Positions 1-10,680 of a stretch of 64,000 bases of DNA are shown one piece after another; position 1 is the first letter of the stretch; each line of letters begins with the position of its first letter. The position numbers were made by a program, and so were the translations under genes. The stretch spans positions 4,580,001 through 4,644,000 of the forward strand of contig OW799233.1 of NCBI GenBank assembly GCA_941918925.1, given 5' to 3'. Origin of the DNA: Phyto melanocephala. Taxonomy: Eukaryota; Arthropoda; Insecta; Diptera; Rhinophoridae. The notes under the pieces were generated by a model that did not search any database, had not been told where the DNA came from, and was given only the letters and a program-made list of their open reading frames with translations.

Positions 1-1574
1 GCCGGCATATTAAGCTTATCCCATATGACCTAGTAATAGTTTTAGTAAAAAAAATTATTTTTTCCATTTACTGTCAGTGTATATTTATCTGAGTTTATTT
101 CGCTGGGATACTTCATCATGTATTGTTTTCTTTTGCCTATTTTTTACTTGATTGTTTGAAGACTGTTTCACGCCACTTGCAATGGCATTGTCGCACACAC
201 TTATAAACCCATATGTGCTGCTATCAACTTTACTAGGACAATATGCTGTAATACGTAAGTTTCTTTTTCGTAACATTTTATTATTTCAACGGTTTTTCTT
301 TTCCAGTCTTGTCAAGAGTAACAAAAATATGTTTTTAGTTTTTCATATTGTTTATAAGGAGATGTGTGTAATGTATGTATGTATGTGTAATTGTGAGACA
401 CACACATATTCCCACAAATAGGAGTTACACGTTGGGGTATAATTTACAGCTAAAAAGAAAAAAAAAAAGAGAAGTAGAAAACAAAGTTTGAAATTACAGC
501 AGGCCAATTCAAAGTGATTGCATATCAGTGCTATTTGCATATCTATGCTATTTCATATTAATGTATGCCTGCTTTTAGTTATTGTTGATAATATTCACAC
601 AAGATATGACCACATGTTTGATTTGGGTACGTTTTAGAAAATGTGTATTTGTTATTCTCAGTCCCAACAACAAAAATTGTAACAACATTTATTTTCTTAA
701 ATTACCAGATAAAAACAGTGTTTTGTTTTCACTCTACACTTTATACTTGTACTTATTTTTTGTGTTAACTAAAACTGGCTTGAATAAAAGGTATCATGCA
801 CAGTTGTGTAATTTAGTCAAAAAAGTTCTCAAACAATGTAGCTTTCGGTTTCAAATTATTCACAAAATGGCAATTCGTTGAAGTAAGGCAATAGGATCTT
901 AAATCAATTATTTTATAATATTCTAGATTACTGCCTAAAGAGCAAATAATTACGATGGAAGAAATCATGATAGAGTTAGGCTATTCATATCAAAAAACCA
1001 CAACAATCAAGTTGCAATTTTTTGACTTAAGACCTTTTTGCCTAACGTCGATTAATTTACCATGGACTTTACATTACAAAAGTGCTTATGTTTTGTTTCA
1101 GTTTTTGTAATAACTACTAGATTTACAAATGTATTAAAAAAAGAATTAAAAACAAAATTTTTAACAAAACGTATTTAAGGTCTCTCGTCATATTAATAAG
1201 AAAATATACGACATACTACAATGCGAGAATCTACTTTGAATTGGCCATGCTCGTTAGAAACGGTTTGTATAATTCTTAATCGAAAACAATACTCTTTGCA
1301 ATCTATCTTAGATTGTTTGACGGAAATTTAAGAGACTTCTATTTCCATTAATCCGTAGAGATTAAACTTGATTTTGCAGTTAGCTTATTTCATTACCGAT
1401 TGGGACTGTGGGAATTTTTATAAAAGAAAATTTCAGTTGAACCAAAGCCAGACTGAACGAAAATTTGTAATTTAAAAACTCCTTTAATTTGAAAATATGT
1501 ACGCAGGATGCTATAAAATGTAGCAAAATTATGATTTTATTCTAACACCAAATGAAATTGCTTAGATAAACTGA
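1..1574. other. AT-rich non-coding stretch
   Basis: No gene or repeat family is recognised here. The stretch contains a short ATGT run near 371-386 followed by a short CA run. The small open frames are low-complexity and have no protein-family character. Confidence 0.5.
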
Positions 1575-2345
1575 AGGGTGCGCCAACCATAATGCGCGAT
1601 GTTAATTGTGAGTCACAAATTCAACCATGGAGCAGCGCACATAATTGTTAAAGTCTTTTAAAAAAATTGGCATTCAAATTAAACTGCATTTCGTGCACTT
1701 CGTTATTTTTTTTTGTGCAACAATATTTCACCTCAGTGGATTCGTTGACAAACAAAATTGGCCCATTTGGGCAAAGAGAGATCCACAAGTTATTGTTGAA
1801 ATACCGATGCATCAACAAAGAGTGACAGTTTGGTGCGGGAAGACTTCATCTTGCTTGTTTGGTGATAACGTACTCCAGAAATTTATGATATGGACCTGAA
1901 AGGTATGTTGTTCCAACAAGTGATACTTGCCATATATCCAACGAAACAATGGCTCTTTTGCGCTTGAAATTCAATGGCCGTATTATCTCACGTCATAGCT
2001 ATGAAAATTGGCCACCATGATCATGTGATTCTTCACCATTGGACTTCTTTCTATTGAGATATTTAAAAGAAAAAGTGTATGTCAATAAGCCAAGAACAAT
2101 TCAAGAGCTAAATGATGCGATAATTTGGCACATTAACGACATTGAACCTTAATTATGTCTCAATGTCATTTAAAATAGGGACCATCGGATAAAAGTATAC
2201 CACCGAAATCGTGCAGTTGGCCTTTATTTTAACTAACATATAATTGTCATAGATCCTTCTATCATAAAAAAAATATCAAAATAATTCTTTAAAATCTTTT
2301 TGTTTCATCTACAACTAACATCGCGTGTTTTCGTTGGACTACCCT
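1575..2345 (+). mobile_element. Degenerate Tc1/mariner-superfamily element, 771 bp
   Basis: The ends form imperfect inverted repeats. The left end begins AGGGTGCGCCAAC. The right end, read on the minus strand, begins AGGGTAGTCCAAC, and both continue into a shared GCGATGTTA block. Inside, around 1735-1850, a frame reads like the central DDE_3 transposase region (GFVDKQNWPIW, then QRVTVWCG). Around 2010-2150 the C-terminal part is visible (NWPP-SCD-SPLDFF, then VYVNKPRTIQEL). The middle and the N-terminal helix-turn-helix are missing or scrambled, and stops and frameshifts are present. It is a dead, internally deleted copy. Its terminal repeats differ from those of the 25 kb element, so it is probably a different subfamily. 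Confidence 0.75.
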
Positions 2346-2639
2346 GTATAAATAAAAAATATTTTTTCAATGCTTATATGCCAAGTACCATTGGGAGTGT
2401 TAAAGTATTTGTTTGTTTTGAACAATTTTCTTTCATATGCAGTTTGTGTAAGACTTTAATCTGTATTCGTTATATGTTTACGTATAAAATTATTTCTATT
2501 TCCATAGTTCATATGCAAAAAAGTAATAAAATGTATTAGAACCATATGTAAAGCTGAGTCAAACTATATAGTAACGCATTTGCGCGACATTTTATGTATC
2601 AAGTATCGCAGAGGTATCAGTCATGGACCCAAGTATGTT

Positions 2640-2785
2640 AGTCTTCAGATCATCAGCCGGTTAAGCCCACCATTTATATTTCAGTTCAAGGTTTGATACT
2701 AAGTAATACATATTTATAATTTGGCCTGGAAGGCTTTGTATTGCTGCGTTGAATAAATAAATAAATAAATAATAAATATGCATTA
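2640..2785 (+). mobile_element. Probable non-LTR retrotransposon 3' end
   Basis: A GC-richer block (TTTGGCCTGGAAGGCTTTG, then TTGCTGCGTTGAA) ends in a (TAAA)n tail at about 2753-2780. A T-A-A-A repeat tail after a short GC-rich 3' UTR is typical of jockey/I/R1-type LINEs. A related end lies at 26.5 kb on the other strand. No coding sequence remains, and the 5' limit is a guess. Confidence 0.5.
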
Positions 2786-2789
2786 TTGT

Positions 2790-4249
2790 TAATAGGAAGT
2801 CTTAAAAAAATTACTAGCACTGGACAGACATACGGACGGACATCTCTATAGTCATATTATAGTGGTGTGAAATTTTATTTAGATAATATGTGAACACTTC
2901 ATTGCAGATAATATTATGATAAATTTCAACCATTTTTTGTCCATGTGATATCATAGTGTGATTATTTAAAATAAAAGCATCACTACGTGTAATTATTTTA
3001 TAATTATGAGTGATCAATATATTGTAATAACACGACAATTTGAATAAACTTATAGTATTTACACGCAACTTGTTTTAGCTGCATTGAACCAATACAGTCA
3101 TAATATGATACTCTAAGATTATGATTTCTTTGTCTGTATGCTTATACAGTAATAAACCATTAAGTCATTAAACTATAACATATTATTCTAATTTTTTGCT
3201 TAAATAACGTTTATTATTCTTTGATTGCTAAGCGAATAAAAAAAATATTAAAATTTTTGTGCTTAAACTACTTTAATATTTCTTAAATGTTTCAAACTTG
3301 TGAATCAACAAAAAAATCCATGTACCAGAATTATTTGCGTAACAAAAAAGATTTTCCTTAATTCTAAAAATCACAAAGCAGAGATTTTAGCAAGGATAAA
3401 CGATTCTCTTATCCTTTCGCTCAAGGTTTTACTAATAATATGTGGTTCCAACAGGTAAACTAATAATTCAATGCATATGTATCTGAGGCAATTGTAGGTG
3501 TGTTGTGTATAACTGTATGTATGCAAAAGTCATAAAGCCATTGTAAGAATTTGTGAGAAAGATGTGAAACTATTAATTCTTTTTTGCAACATGTAACACA
3601 ACTTAAAATGTGCCCATAAAAAAGCTAACAAAATTAAACCAGAAACGTGTACAGTGTTTTGTTTCAACTTTCGTCGTAAAATATCATGTAAGAATACAAT
3701 TTTTTTTTAAATAAATTTGTACTACCAATTGAAACGTGTGGCTTGAGCTTAAGTGAAGGACATTTATATATTGTAAAGAATTGTATATATTTATGTATTT
3801 TAGGTAACATCAAAAGGATACTAAATAGTTGACCTTTAATACTGCTGAGTAGTGTGAAACTTTGAAAGAAAAAAATTATTGGAAGCTTTTTAGTTCCTCT
3901 TGTTATTTTCAGAGTTTAGTTAATTACTAAAACATGCAATGAAAATAAATTTAAATTTTGAAGAGGTACATTTTCTTTTGATATCCTCTAAACTACAAGA
4001 GAGAAAATCCTTCAGCGAGATACATCTTTTAAAATATTGTCATCCTAGCGGATAAATTTTTTTTCTTAAGGAGTTATTAAATTTTTTGTGATAGAAAAAG
4101 TTTATTTTTTGGAATAAAAATTTAATGTTTTTTTAAACTAAAATTCTCGCAACTAGCTTTGCTGAAGCAATCTCATTAAATTAAAGGTAGTGTGTGTATA
4201 AAGGTTGAGTTATTTAAAATTTTATATTAGAACTACCGATTACTTTGAG
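2790..4249. other. AT-rich non-coding stretch
   Basis: I see no supported gene, repeat or RNA here. Homopolymer A and T runs are frequent. Confidence 0.5.
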
Positions 4250-4443
4250 GTGGAAAGGTTAGGTTCGATTGAACAGGCAGCTGTAGTGCATCTCACTCCA
4301 TCATATTAATTCCTTCGTGACACCTGCATAGAAATAATATAATAGAAAATAAAAGATCAGTCCAGAGTATCTGGCGGGAATCGAACCCATAACCCCCAGA
4401 CTAGCAGACCAGCAGACTAATGACTAGACCACCGGGGCACCGG
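4250..4443 (-). mobile_element. tRNA-derived SINE
   Basis: Read on the minus strand, a tRNA-like head starts near 4442. It has an A-box-like TGGTCTAGTCA at 4431-4421 and a perfect B-box GGTTCGATTCC at 4387-4377, 33 nt apart, the spacing of an internal RNA polymerase III promoter. The sequence before the A box cannot pair with the sequence after the B box to form an acceptor stem, and there is no clean anticodon arm. It is therefore a tRNA-derived SINE head rather than a tRNA gene. About 120 nt of unrelated body follows, ending near 4250. The source tRNA and family name are not recognised. Confidence 0.7.
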
Positions 4444-6597
4444 TAAAAAAACATTCATATTTATTTTCATGTGTAAGTTTTACATTTGAAAAATTTAATG
4501 CTATACATTTCAACAAACTTGTGAGGTGTTAACACAAATTGTAAACAATTTACGTGGAAATTTTTGAGAAGAAATCGGCATTCAGTTCAGTTCATGTGTA
4601 ATTTGAAAGCGAGTTTATGAAAATGGATTAATTGAATTTTGGGCGATTTATTGCAATTAGTTTCGACCTACTTTTAGGTATATAACCTAATTATTTAATT
4701 GAAACCAAAAAGAGGCTTATCACTGTTAATGATATAAATGATTAAAAATCCAACAAAGCAGCCCATGTTGTTCGCGTCCAGTGCGTTTAATCAAAACATT
4801 GCTGATGTGACTGCGAATGTGCAAGAACTTTTTTTTAGCATCAACTTGTCATCGTTTTCCAGAACTGAACATTTATCGTACTTCTTTAAGAGGAATTTGG
4901 AAATATTTTAATGATATTTTTTTCTATTCTTAAATGATAAAGTGTAAGTTTTTCAATAAAACCGGAAATTGTAAAGCATAACCAGAACTTTTTTTATAGC
5001 CGGCTCAAATTAAAAATGGTCCAACCTGTATTACTCTATCATTATAAAATACATATTCGCAAAAATATGAGTTTTATTTTACGATAAAAATTTTGATGAG
5101 TAGCAAAAATACTGAAGCAGAACAACATGGGAATAAAATAAAGATAAATCAGAACAAAAATTATATAAAAAATATATTAGTTTTAATTTTTACATTTTTA
5201 ATTAAAATAAAAACTCGCTTTAAGAACGTGTTTTCACTTTAAACTGTCCCAACTGTTCAATTAGTTATGCTGATGTTAAATATTTTTTTGGTTTTTTTTT
5301 AAATGTTCGTTCTATTGTACTCGATGTTTAGCGTTTACTCAATTTATCGTTTCTTTATTATGTTGCGGCTTTTTGTTTTTATGTTCTTCTTTGATTGAGA
5401 TCAGAAACTTTGAAAAAGTTGTAGAAAAAACTTTTCATATGATGATTAATTTATTTAGTGGGTTATTTCTGTTTCATTATTTATGTTCACACCGAAATAT
5501 AGCGATTCGAGTTAGTGTGCAATAGAACACAAACTCTAAGAACATTTTACGAAGCTGTCTAATGAAATATAATGTAGAAACTTATAATTATAATACATTT
5601 CGTTTTGCTCTGTTCAAGTTTGTTATTTTTCTGAAAGATAATACTTGTACAAAATGCACAATTTACACAATTTCCATTTTGTTTTGAATTGCATAAATTA
5701 ATTTTGCTACAAATCTATGAATAAAGAGCATAATTGATTTACAAATTTGAAAGCGTAAAATTAAAGGAAGACATCAGTCTTAATGTTGATTTGTTCTATT
5801 TATGTGTGTTTGTGGGGATTTATTAAGTGCATGGAAGACTATCTAACATCACCGTTATCTGATATTCTTAAAATGTCCAGAGTGTATATAATACCCCAAT
5901 AGTTGGGCGATGGAGAACTACTGCAAAGACAAATATGCAGCAATTGTACTGACCACATAAGATGTTCTCATCTGGCTTTAGGCATAATCAGAATGCCAAG
6001 TGATGGCAATAAGATGGATGCAGCTGTAGAAGTTAAGAGCCATGTTAAGCATTGAAATAAATTCTAAAGTCTACGCAGTAACATATTTTAAAACATACGT
6101 ATCAATATACATACACACATACATATGTATGTACATATTAAAACAGAAATTCATCGTTGTATTCTAATATAAATGTTTCCACAAAGTGATGCTTGTATTC
6201 TTTCTGCTTGATGAAAATCCTTAACAATGTAAACAACTGCCTTCATACATCGTGCATTGCTCGCTTCAGTACTTTGTGAAAACATACATACGTACATACA
6301 CGTTTCCATACATACGAGAACATGCACTTAAGTATTATTTCAGCTGTGTAGAGTAAGCAATGGAACTATTGTTTTTAGTGTTAAAAGTCCAAGAGAAAAA
6401 AAAGGGAACTAGTTTACATACATGTTACTCAATTTACAATTTTATATACGCAGATTTACACGCAAAGAAGAGTCATGGTAGATGGGATCTGTATCTTAAA
6501 GCATCATACTACGATTACATTGCATGGTTGTGGTTAAAATATATAATGATTGCTAGTAATAATTATGAGTTAGATTAATTGAATTAATAAATGATAT
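4444..6597. other. AT-rich non-coding stretch
   Basis: No gene is supported. The interval 5815-6060 is less AT-rich than its surroundings but has stops in all frames and no recognised similarity. Clusters of CATA/GTAC motifs lie near 6109-6140 and 6285-6320. Confidence 0.45.
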
Positions 6598-6953
6598 TTC
6601 CTCATCTTTTTGGCAAAAAGAGCACCGATCACCGATCGAAAATAGTAGTCGGACTGGGCAATGTCTGGACTATATGGTGAGAGAGGAAAATCTTTTAAAC
6701 TACTTTTTTCGAAATATCTTTTAATAGTTTTAACATCAAGGTGCCGCGCGTTATCGTTGTTGGTGAAGTATTACGGTTTCATGTTTGCTTCCAGATTCTG
6801 AAAGTTTTTTGGCCAACGCTCGCTTTAAACGAAACATCTGTATGAGGGCCTAGCTGCTTATAGTAGAAATGATACTTTTGTTGCCACCAAAAATACAGCA
6901 TTACCTTATCGACATAGAAATCTGGCTTGTTGCTAGCTTGTTTAAGGAGCTCA

Positions 6954-7244
6954 TACACGGCATGTTTTTTACATCTGACTTGTCAAATTCTCCACTGCTA
7001 CTACGAACATGTCGTGTGTTACCTTTAAAACATTACTTCTGTAAAAAAAACATGTGTAGACACATCTGACAAAATTTCAATTAGAGCGCGCTCTATTTTC
7101 TTCTGTCAAAACATGTGACATCAGCCGTTGCCAGAAGTCTCTACTGCTGCAAAGCAGTCAGCATAAGAGTACAATTTTGACAGACATGTAGATTTACATA
7201 TGTCTCACAAATTTTAAAGTCAGATGTAAAAAACATGCCCTGTA
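6954..7244. mobile_element. MITE with inverted repeats, copy 1
   Basis: This 290-bp element begins GGCATGTTTTTTACATCTGA at 6959 and ends with its near-exact inverse at 7239; outside bases (TACA-C/G) extend the symmetry slightly. It has no coding capacity. It lies inside the mariner relic, whose reading frame continues on both sides, so it inserted after the mariner. A second copy lies at 43.43-43.68 kb. I could not identify a target duplication, so the superfamily is open. Confidence 0.75.
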
Positions 7245-7435
7245 ATATAGCCTTTACCAGACTTAACATATCTCTTATGCTTCGTGTTATTGTAATGGGT
7301 AAATTTTTCTTTATCGCAAATTATTATTTCGTTAAACAAAGATTTTCTCTTATAGTGTTCAAGTAGAATTTCGGACATTTAAGACCGCCTTTAAAGGCTA
7401 CACGGCTTCAATTCATGTGGTATCTAATTTGCTTA

Positions 7436-8246
7436 TTATACCCTTCACACAGTGAAAAAGGGTATATATAGGTTTGTCATTCCTTGTGAAATTTCTACAA
7501 TTTTTATTTCCGACCCCATAAAGTATATATTTTCTGAAAGCTTATGAATAGGGGAGTCGATTAAGCTCTGTCAGTCTGTCCGTCTGACCGTCTGTCCGTG
7601 TGTATGTTGAAATCAACTTTTTGAAGCCCCCCGACATAGCTTGGACCCGGGTGAGGTATTAAAATTCCAGAAATATTCGGGAGCAGATCGGTACTGAAAA
7701 TCATAAACATCGGTACATAAACAACTGAGATATGAGCAAAAACCCACGACCACCTTAATTTTTTTTTTCACAAAAACAACATTACAACAACAACATACAT
7801 ACATACAAACGTGTATACTGGTTAGAAAAAACGTGGCATCGAATCCCAGCTGAGCAAAAAAAAAATTTTTTTATAATTTTTTTCTTAATTTTTATTTTAT
7901 TTTTTATTTAATATATTATTTATATTTTTATTATTTTTTTAATCTTTTTTGTTTTATATTTATTATGTATATTTTAATAATTTTTTTTTTAAATTTTTTT
8001 TTTAAATTTTTTTTTTAAATTTTATTTTTTATTTTTTTTTATTTATTTTTTTATTTTTTATTTTTACGTACATACGTAAATTTATAATTTTAAAATGGGA
8101 TGTTTTTATATATGTATGTTTTTTATATATGTATGTACGTATTTCATGTGAGATGAATGGTGATACAAACTACTGTTATTGCATGACTACACGTGGTGAA
8201 GTGTATATAAGATTCGGCACGGCGAATATAGCATTCTTACTTGTTT
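7436..8246 (+). mobile_element. DINE-1-like (HINE, Helentron-associated) element, copy a
   Basis: The 5' end is TTATACCCTTCACACAG followed by a partial inverse (AAAAAGGGTATATA). Next come the conserved block GACCCCATAAAGTATATA, a run of GTCTGTCCGTCTG-type repeats, and a long T/A-rich microsatellite region at about 7857-8090. The 3' end has the hairpin GATTCGGC-acg-GCGAATATAG and the terminus TTCTTACTTGTT. The order and several sub-motifs match Drosophila DINE-1/INE-1 elements: TTATACCC start, CATAAAGTATATA block, CCGTCTGTC run, 3' hairpin followed by TATAGC and CTTGTT. That family is described as non-autonomous relatives of Helentrons. It is non-coding, and it is inserted in the mariner relic. 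Confidence 0.75.
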
Positions 8247-8470
8247 TTGGATAAATTCAGCTGCTATGAACGGTTTTGAGTTGCTCCCAATTAATTTGCA
8301 AGCTTTGAATGAGTTTCATAACAATCTTCATAGAGCTTTCATGACTACTTGGTTTTTAAACTTTTTATCTTTGTCTTTCGTTTTTAAAACCAATAGTTTT
8401 GAACCACTCAAGACATCTTTCTTAAACGGTATGCTTTATTGGCTTTTTTTAATAAAACAAGTAAGGAACA

Positions 8471-8989
8471 ATTTAATTCAAGGGGTCATCCATCTGTTGT
8501 GTATCTGGTATTGTTCAGATATACACGAAATAACTTTGAAAATGCAAACACTCATCTTATATTTTCAATATGAGTATGGTATGTCAAATTTATTTATATT
8601 TTCCATAATTTTAAAATTTCTGTACTAACAAGAAAATCATGTTACGAGAATAAACGTTGAAAAAAAAATTTATAATTAATATTTATTATATTTGTCGTAA
8701 TTTTTTTCGAAATAATATTGTGTTTCAAGAAAACCATATTAAAAATTATATTAAATGAAAATATTTTTTAATAAAACTAGATTATTTCTAGGAAATATTT
8801 TTTAGTTCAATAAAAATAACTAACTTACTGTGAGTACATTAAAAAACGTAAACAACATGTGTTCTATCTTAGTTTAAAATTTCATCGAAGTCGTTACGTT
8901 ATTTAGGTTAGGCATAAATTGTTCCTTGGGATGAGTCACCCTAAATATTTAGGAGTATGAAAAATACATGTTGACCGATTCTCAATCGT
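8471..8989. other. AT-rich non-coding stretch
   Basis: No supported feature. The missing 5' end of the mariner relic may lie in the first part. Confidence 0.4.
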
Positions 8990-9320
8990 TTGTTTCTGCA
9001 TTGACTGGAATATACATTTTGTAGAATTTAAATAAAAATACTAAAAACTGTATAGTAAATATTTAAAAAAAGTGGCTTTTAAAGTAGACGTGCTAAAAAA
9101 AATATCCTATTAATCATATCAGAGTCTTAGTTATATTATGTGAAAATTTCAATAAGATCTATCCTTTAGTCTGGCGATGAGGGTTACGAAAATTATATGT
9201 TGACCAATTCTCAGATCTACTCGAAATGCACATAAAATTTCATGAAAATCGATCGAGGCATTTCGGAGGAGTTTAATCACAAACACCGCGATACGAGAAT
9301 TTTATATATTAGATTCAAAC
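8990..9320 (+). repeat. 3' end of an interspersed repeat, class uncertain
   Basis: The block at about 9225-9315 contains AAAATTTCATGAAAATCGAT, then GAGGCATTTCGGAGGAGT, and ends with ACGAGAATTTTATATATTAG. This architecture, with an 'AAATTTCAT..AAATCG..CCGTTT'-like core and an AT tail, recurs in many insect genomes as the 3' part of dispersed repeats. The repeat at 33.3-33.45 kb in this window shares the layout. I suspect a LINE 3' region but cannot show it. Confidence 0.4.
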
Positions 9321-9695
9321 AGAAAGTTGAAAGAAACTCACAATAAGTACTATTAGTTTTCAATAAATACACATCAGTTTGAAGACTATGATTTGAGCGT
9401 TATAATCATGAGGTAATCATGATTTTTTTCTGCGTGTATATTTATATGCATGCTGATGTGAAAGTGTAACTGTAGCTGCCAAAGGATGAGCTTTAGATTT
9501 ATCATTCATCATATTGTCCGAATAAATAGTCTGTAAATGTGTTCATTGGAGTACACATTTACCTAAATACACACACACATACACTGCAACATGAGTACAA
9601 TGTATGCTTACAACTTTATGTATGAAAGTTGAAAAACATCTACGTATGCAAGAGAAAACTAAAACGTACGCAATCTAAAAATAAAATACTGTATC

Positions 9696-9765
9696 TATGT
9701 ATGTATGTATGTATGTATTAAGATTGAATACATGGCAAGCTAGTACAAGTGTGTGTGTGTGTGTG
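9696..9765. repeat. ATGT and GT microsatellites
   Basis: An (ATGT)n tract lies at 9696-9718 and a (GT)n tract at 9749-9765, separated by a short unique sequence. Confidence 0.9.
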
Positions 9766-9998
9766 ATTCTGTAAAACTAGTATTTATTAGGAAACGTTCA
9801 AAGAGTAAGACCTTCTGCATTGCAGCTAAATCTAATATGGTGCAAGAATCTTTCTTATGTTGCGGGTTAAACAATGAGATGAGATTTGGTATTTTGTACA
9901 AACCGTGTACTTTCTGGTAATGATCTATATGAATTGGTGGCCCTTCTATGTGGAAATATAAAATAAATAAATTTTATTATTTTTATTTATTATTTCTT

Positions 9999-10680
9999 TT
10001 TATACCCTTCACCTATGGTGCACAAGGGTATATATAGCTTTGTCATTCCGTTTGTAATTTCTACAATTTTCATTTCCGACCCCATAAAGTATATATTTGC
10101 TGAAAGCTTATGAATAGAGGAGTGGATAAAGCCCTGACCGTCTGTCCGTCTGTCCGTGTGTTGGTTGAAATCAACTTTTAGAAGCAACTATATGTTCCCC
10201 AGATCTGTGTATGGTATCAATATCTTGAAAATATCCAGGAATGAATCGCTATTGAAATTCAGCACAATCGCCCCAGAACTTTCTGAGATATGAGCGAAAA
10301 ACCACGACCACCTCGTTTTTTTCACAATTACAACAACAACCTACATACATACATACTGGTTAAAGTAAACGTGGCATCGAATTCCAGCTGAACCAAAAAA
10401 ATTTTATTTTATTTAATTTAATATATTATTTATATTTTATATATTTTTTTAATTTTTTTAAAAACTTTTTAAAATTTTTATTTTGTATTTCTTTTTATTA
10501 TTTTTTTTTATTTTTAATATATTTTTTTTTGTATTTTTTTTTTGTATGTTTTTTACATGTACATGTATGTACGTATTTTATATGAGATGAATGGTGATAC
10601 AAACAATTGTTATTGCATCACTACACGTTGTGAAGGGTATATAAGAGTCGGCATGGCCGAATATAGCACTGTTACTTGTT
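9999..10680 (+). mobile_element. DINE-1-like (HINE) element, copy b
   Basis: It starts at TATACCCTTCACC and has the conserved GACCCCATAAAGTATATA block and the CCGTCTGTCCG run at about 10137-10160. An AT-rich core follows at 10395-10540. The 3' hairpin GAGTCGGCATGGCCGAATATAG lies at about 10645-10665 and the end is GTTACTTGTT. The internal block around 10180-10300 diverges from copies a, c, d and e, suggesting a separate subfamily closer to the copy at 61.3 kb. Confidence 0.75.

Larger units (their letters stand above)
6598..8470 (-). pseudogene. Dead DD34D mariner transposase, split by two insertions
   Basis: The minus strand carries a mariner transposase in pieces. From about 8470 to 8250 lie remnants of the N-terminal helix-turn-helix region (LEWFKTIGF, then LYEDCYETHSKLAN). 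After an inserted DINE-1-like element, the frame resumes at 7432-7245 (IPHELKPCS, then EIIICDKEKFTHYNN). After an inserted MITE it resumes at about 6950-6600 (KVMLYFWWQQKYHFYYKQL, then DNARHLDVKTIKRYF, then SPYSPDIAQSDYYFRS). The DNAR aspartate and the SDYY aspartate are separated by 34 residues, the mariner DD34D signature. The aspartate expected in the GDEKW-type motif falls in a damaged ICDKEKF. Several stops and frameshifts are present. The outer terminal repeats were not located, so the limits are approximate. Confidence 0.8.

Noticed and set aside
4370..4442. True tRNA gene on the minus strand
   Set aside because: A and B boxes are present, but there is no acceptor-stem pairing and no proper anticodon arm; a SINE head explains it better.
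8266..8628. 120-codon plus-strand open frame
   Set aside because: It overlaps the N-terminal part of the minus-strand mariner relic and has no protein-family character; it is an accidental frame.
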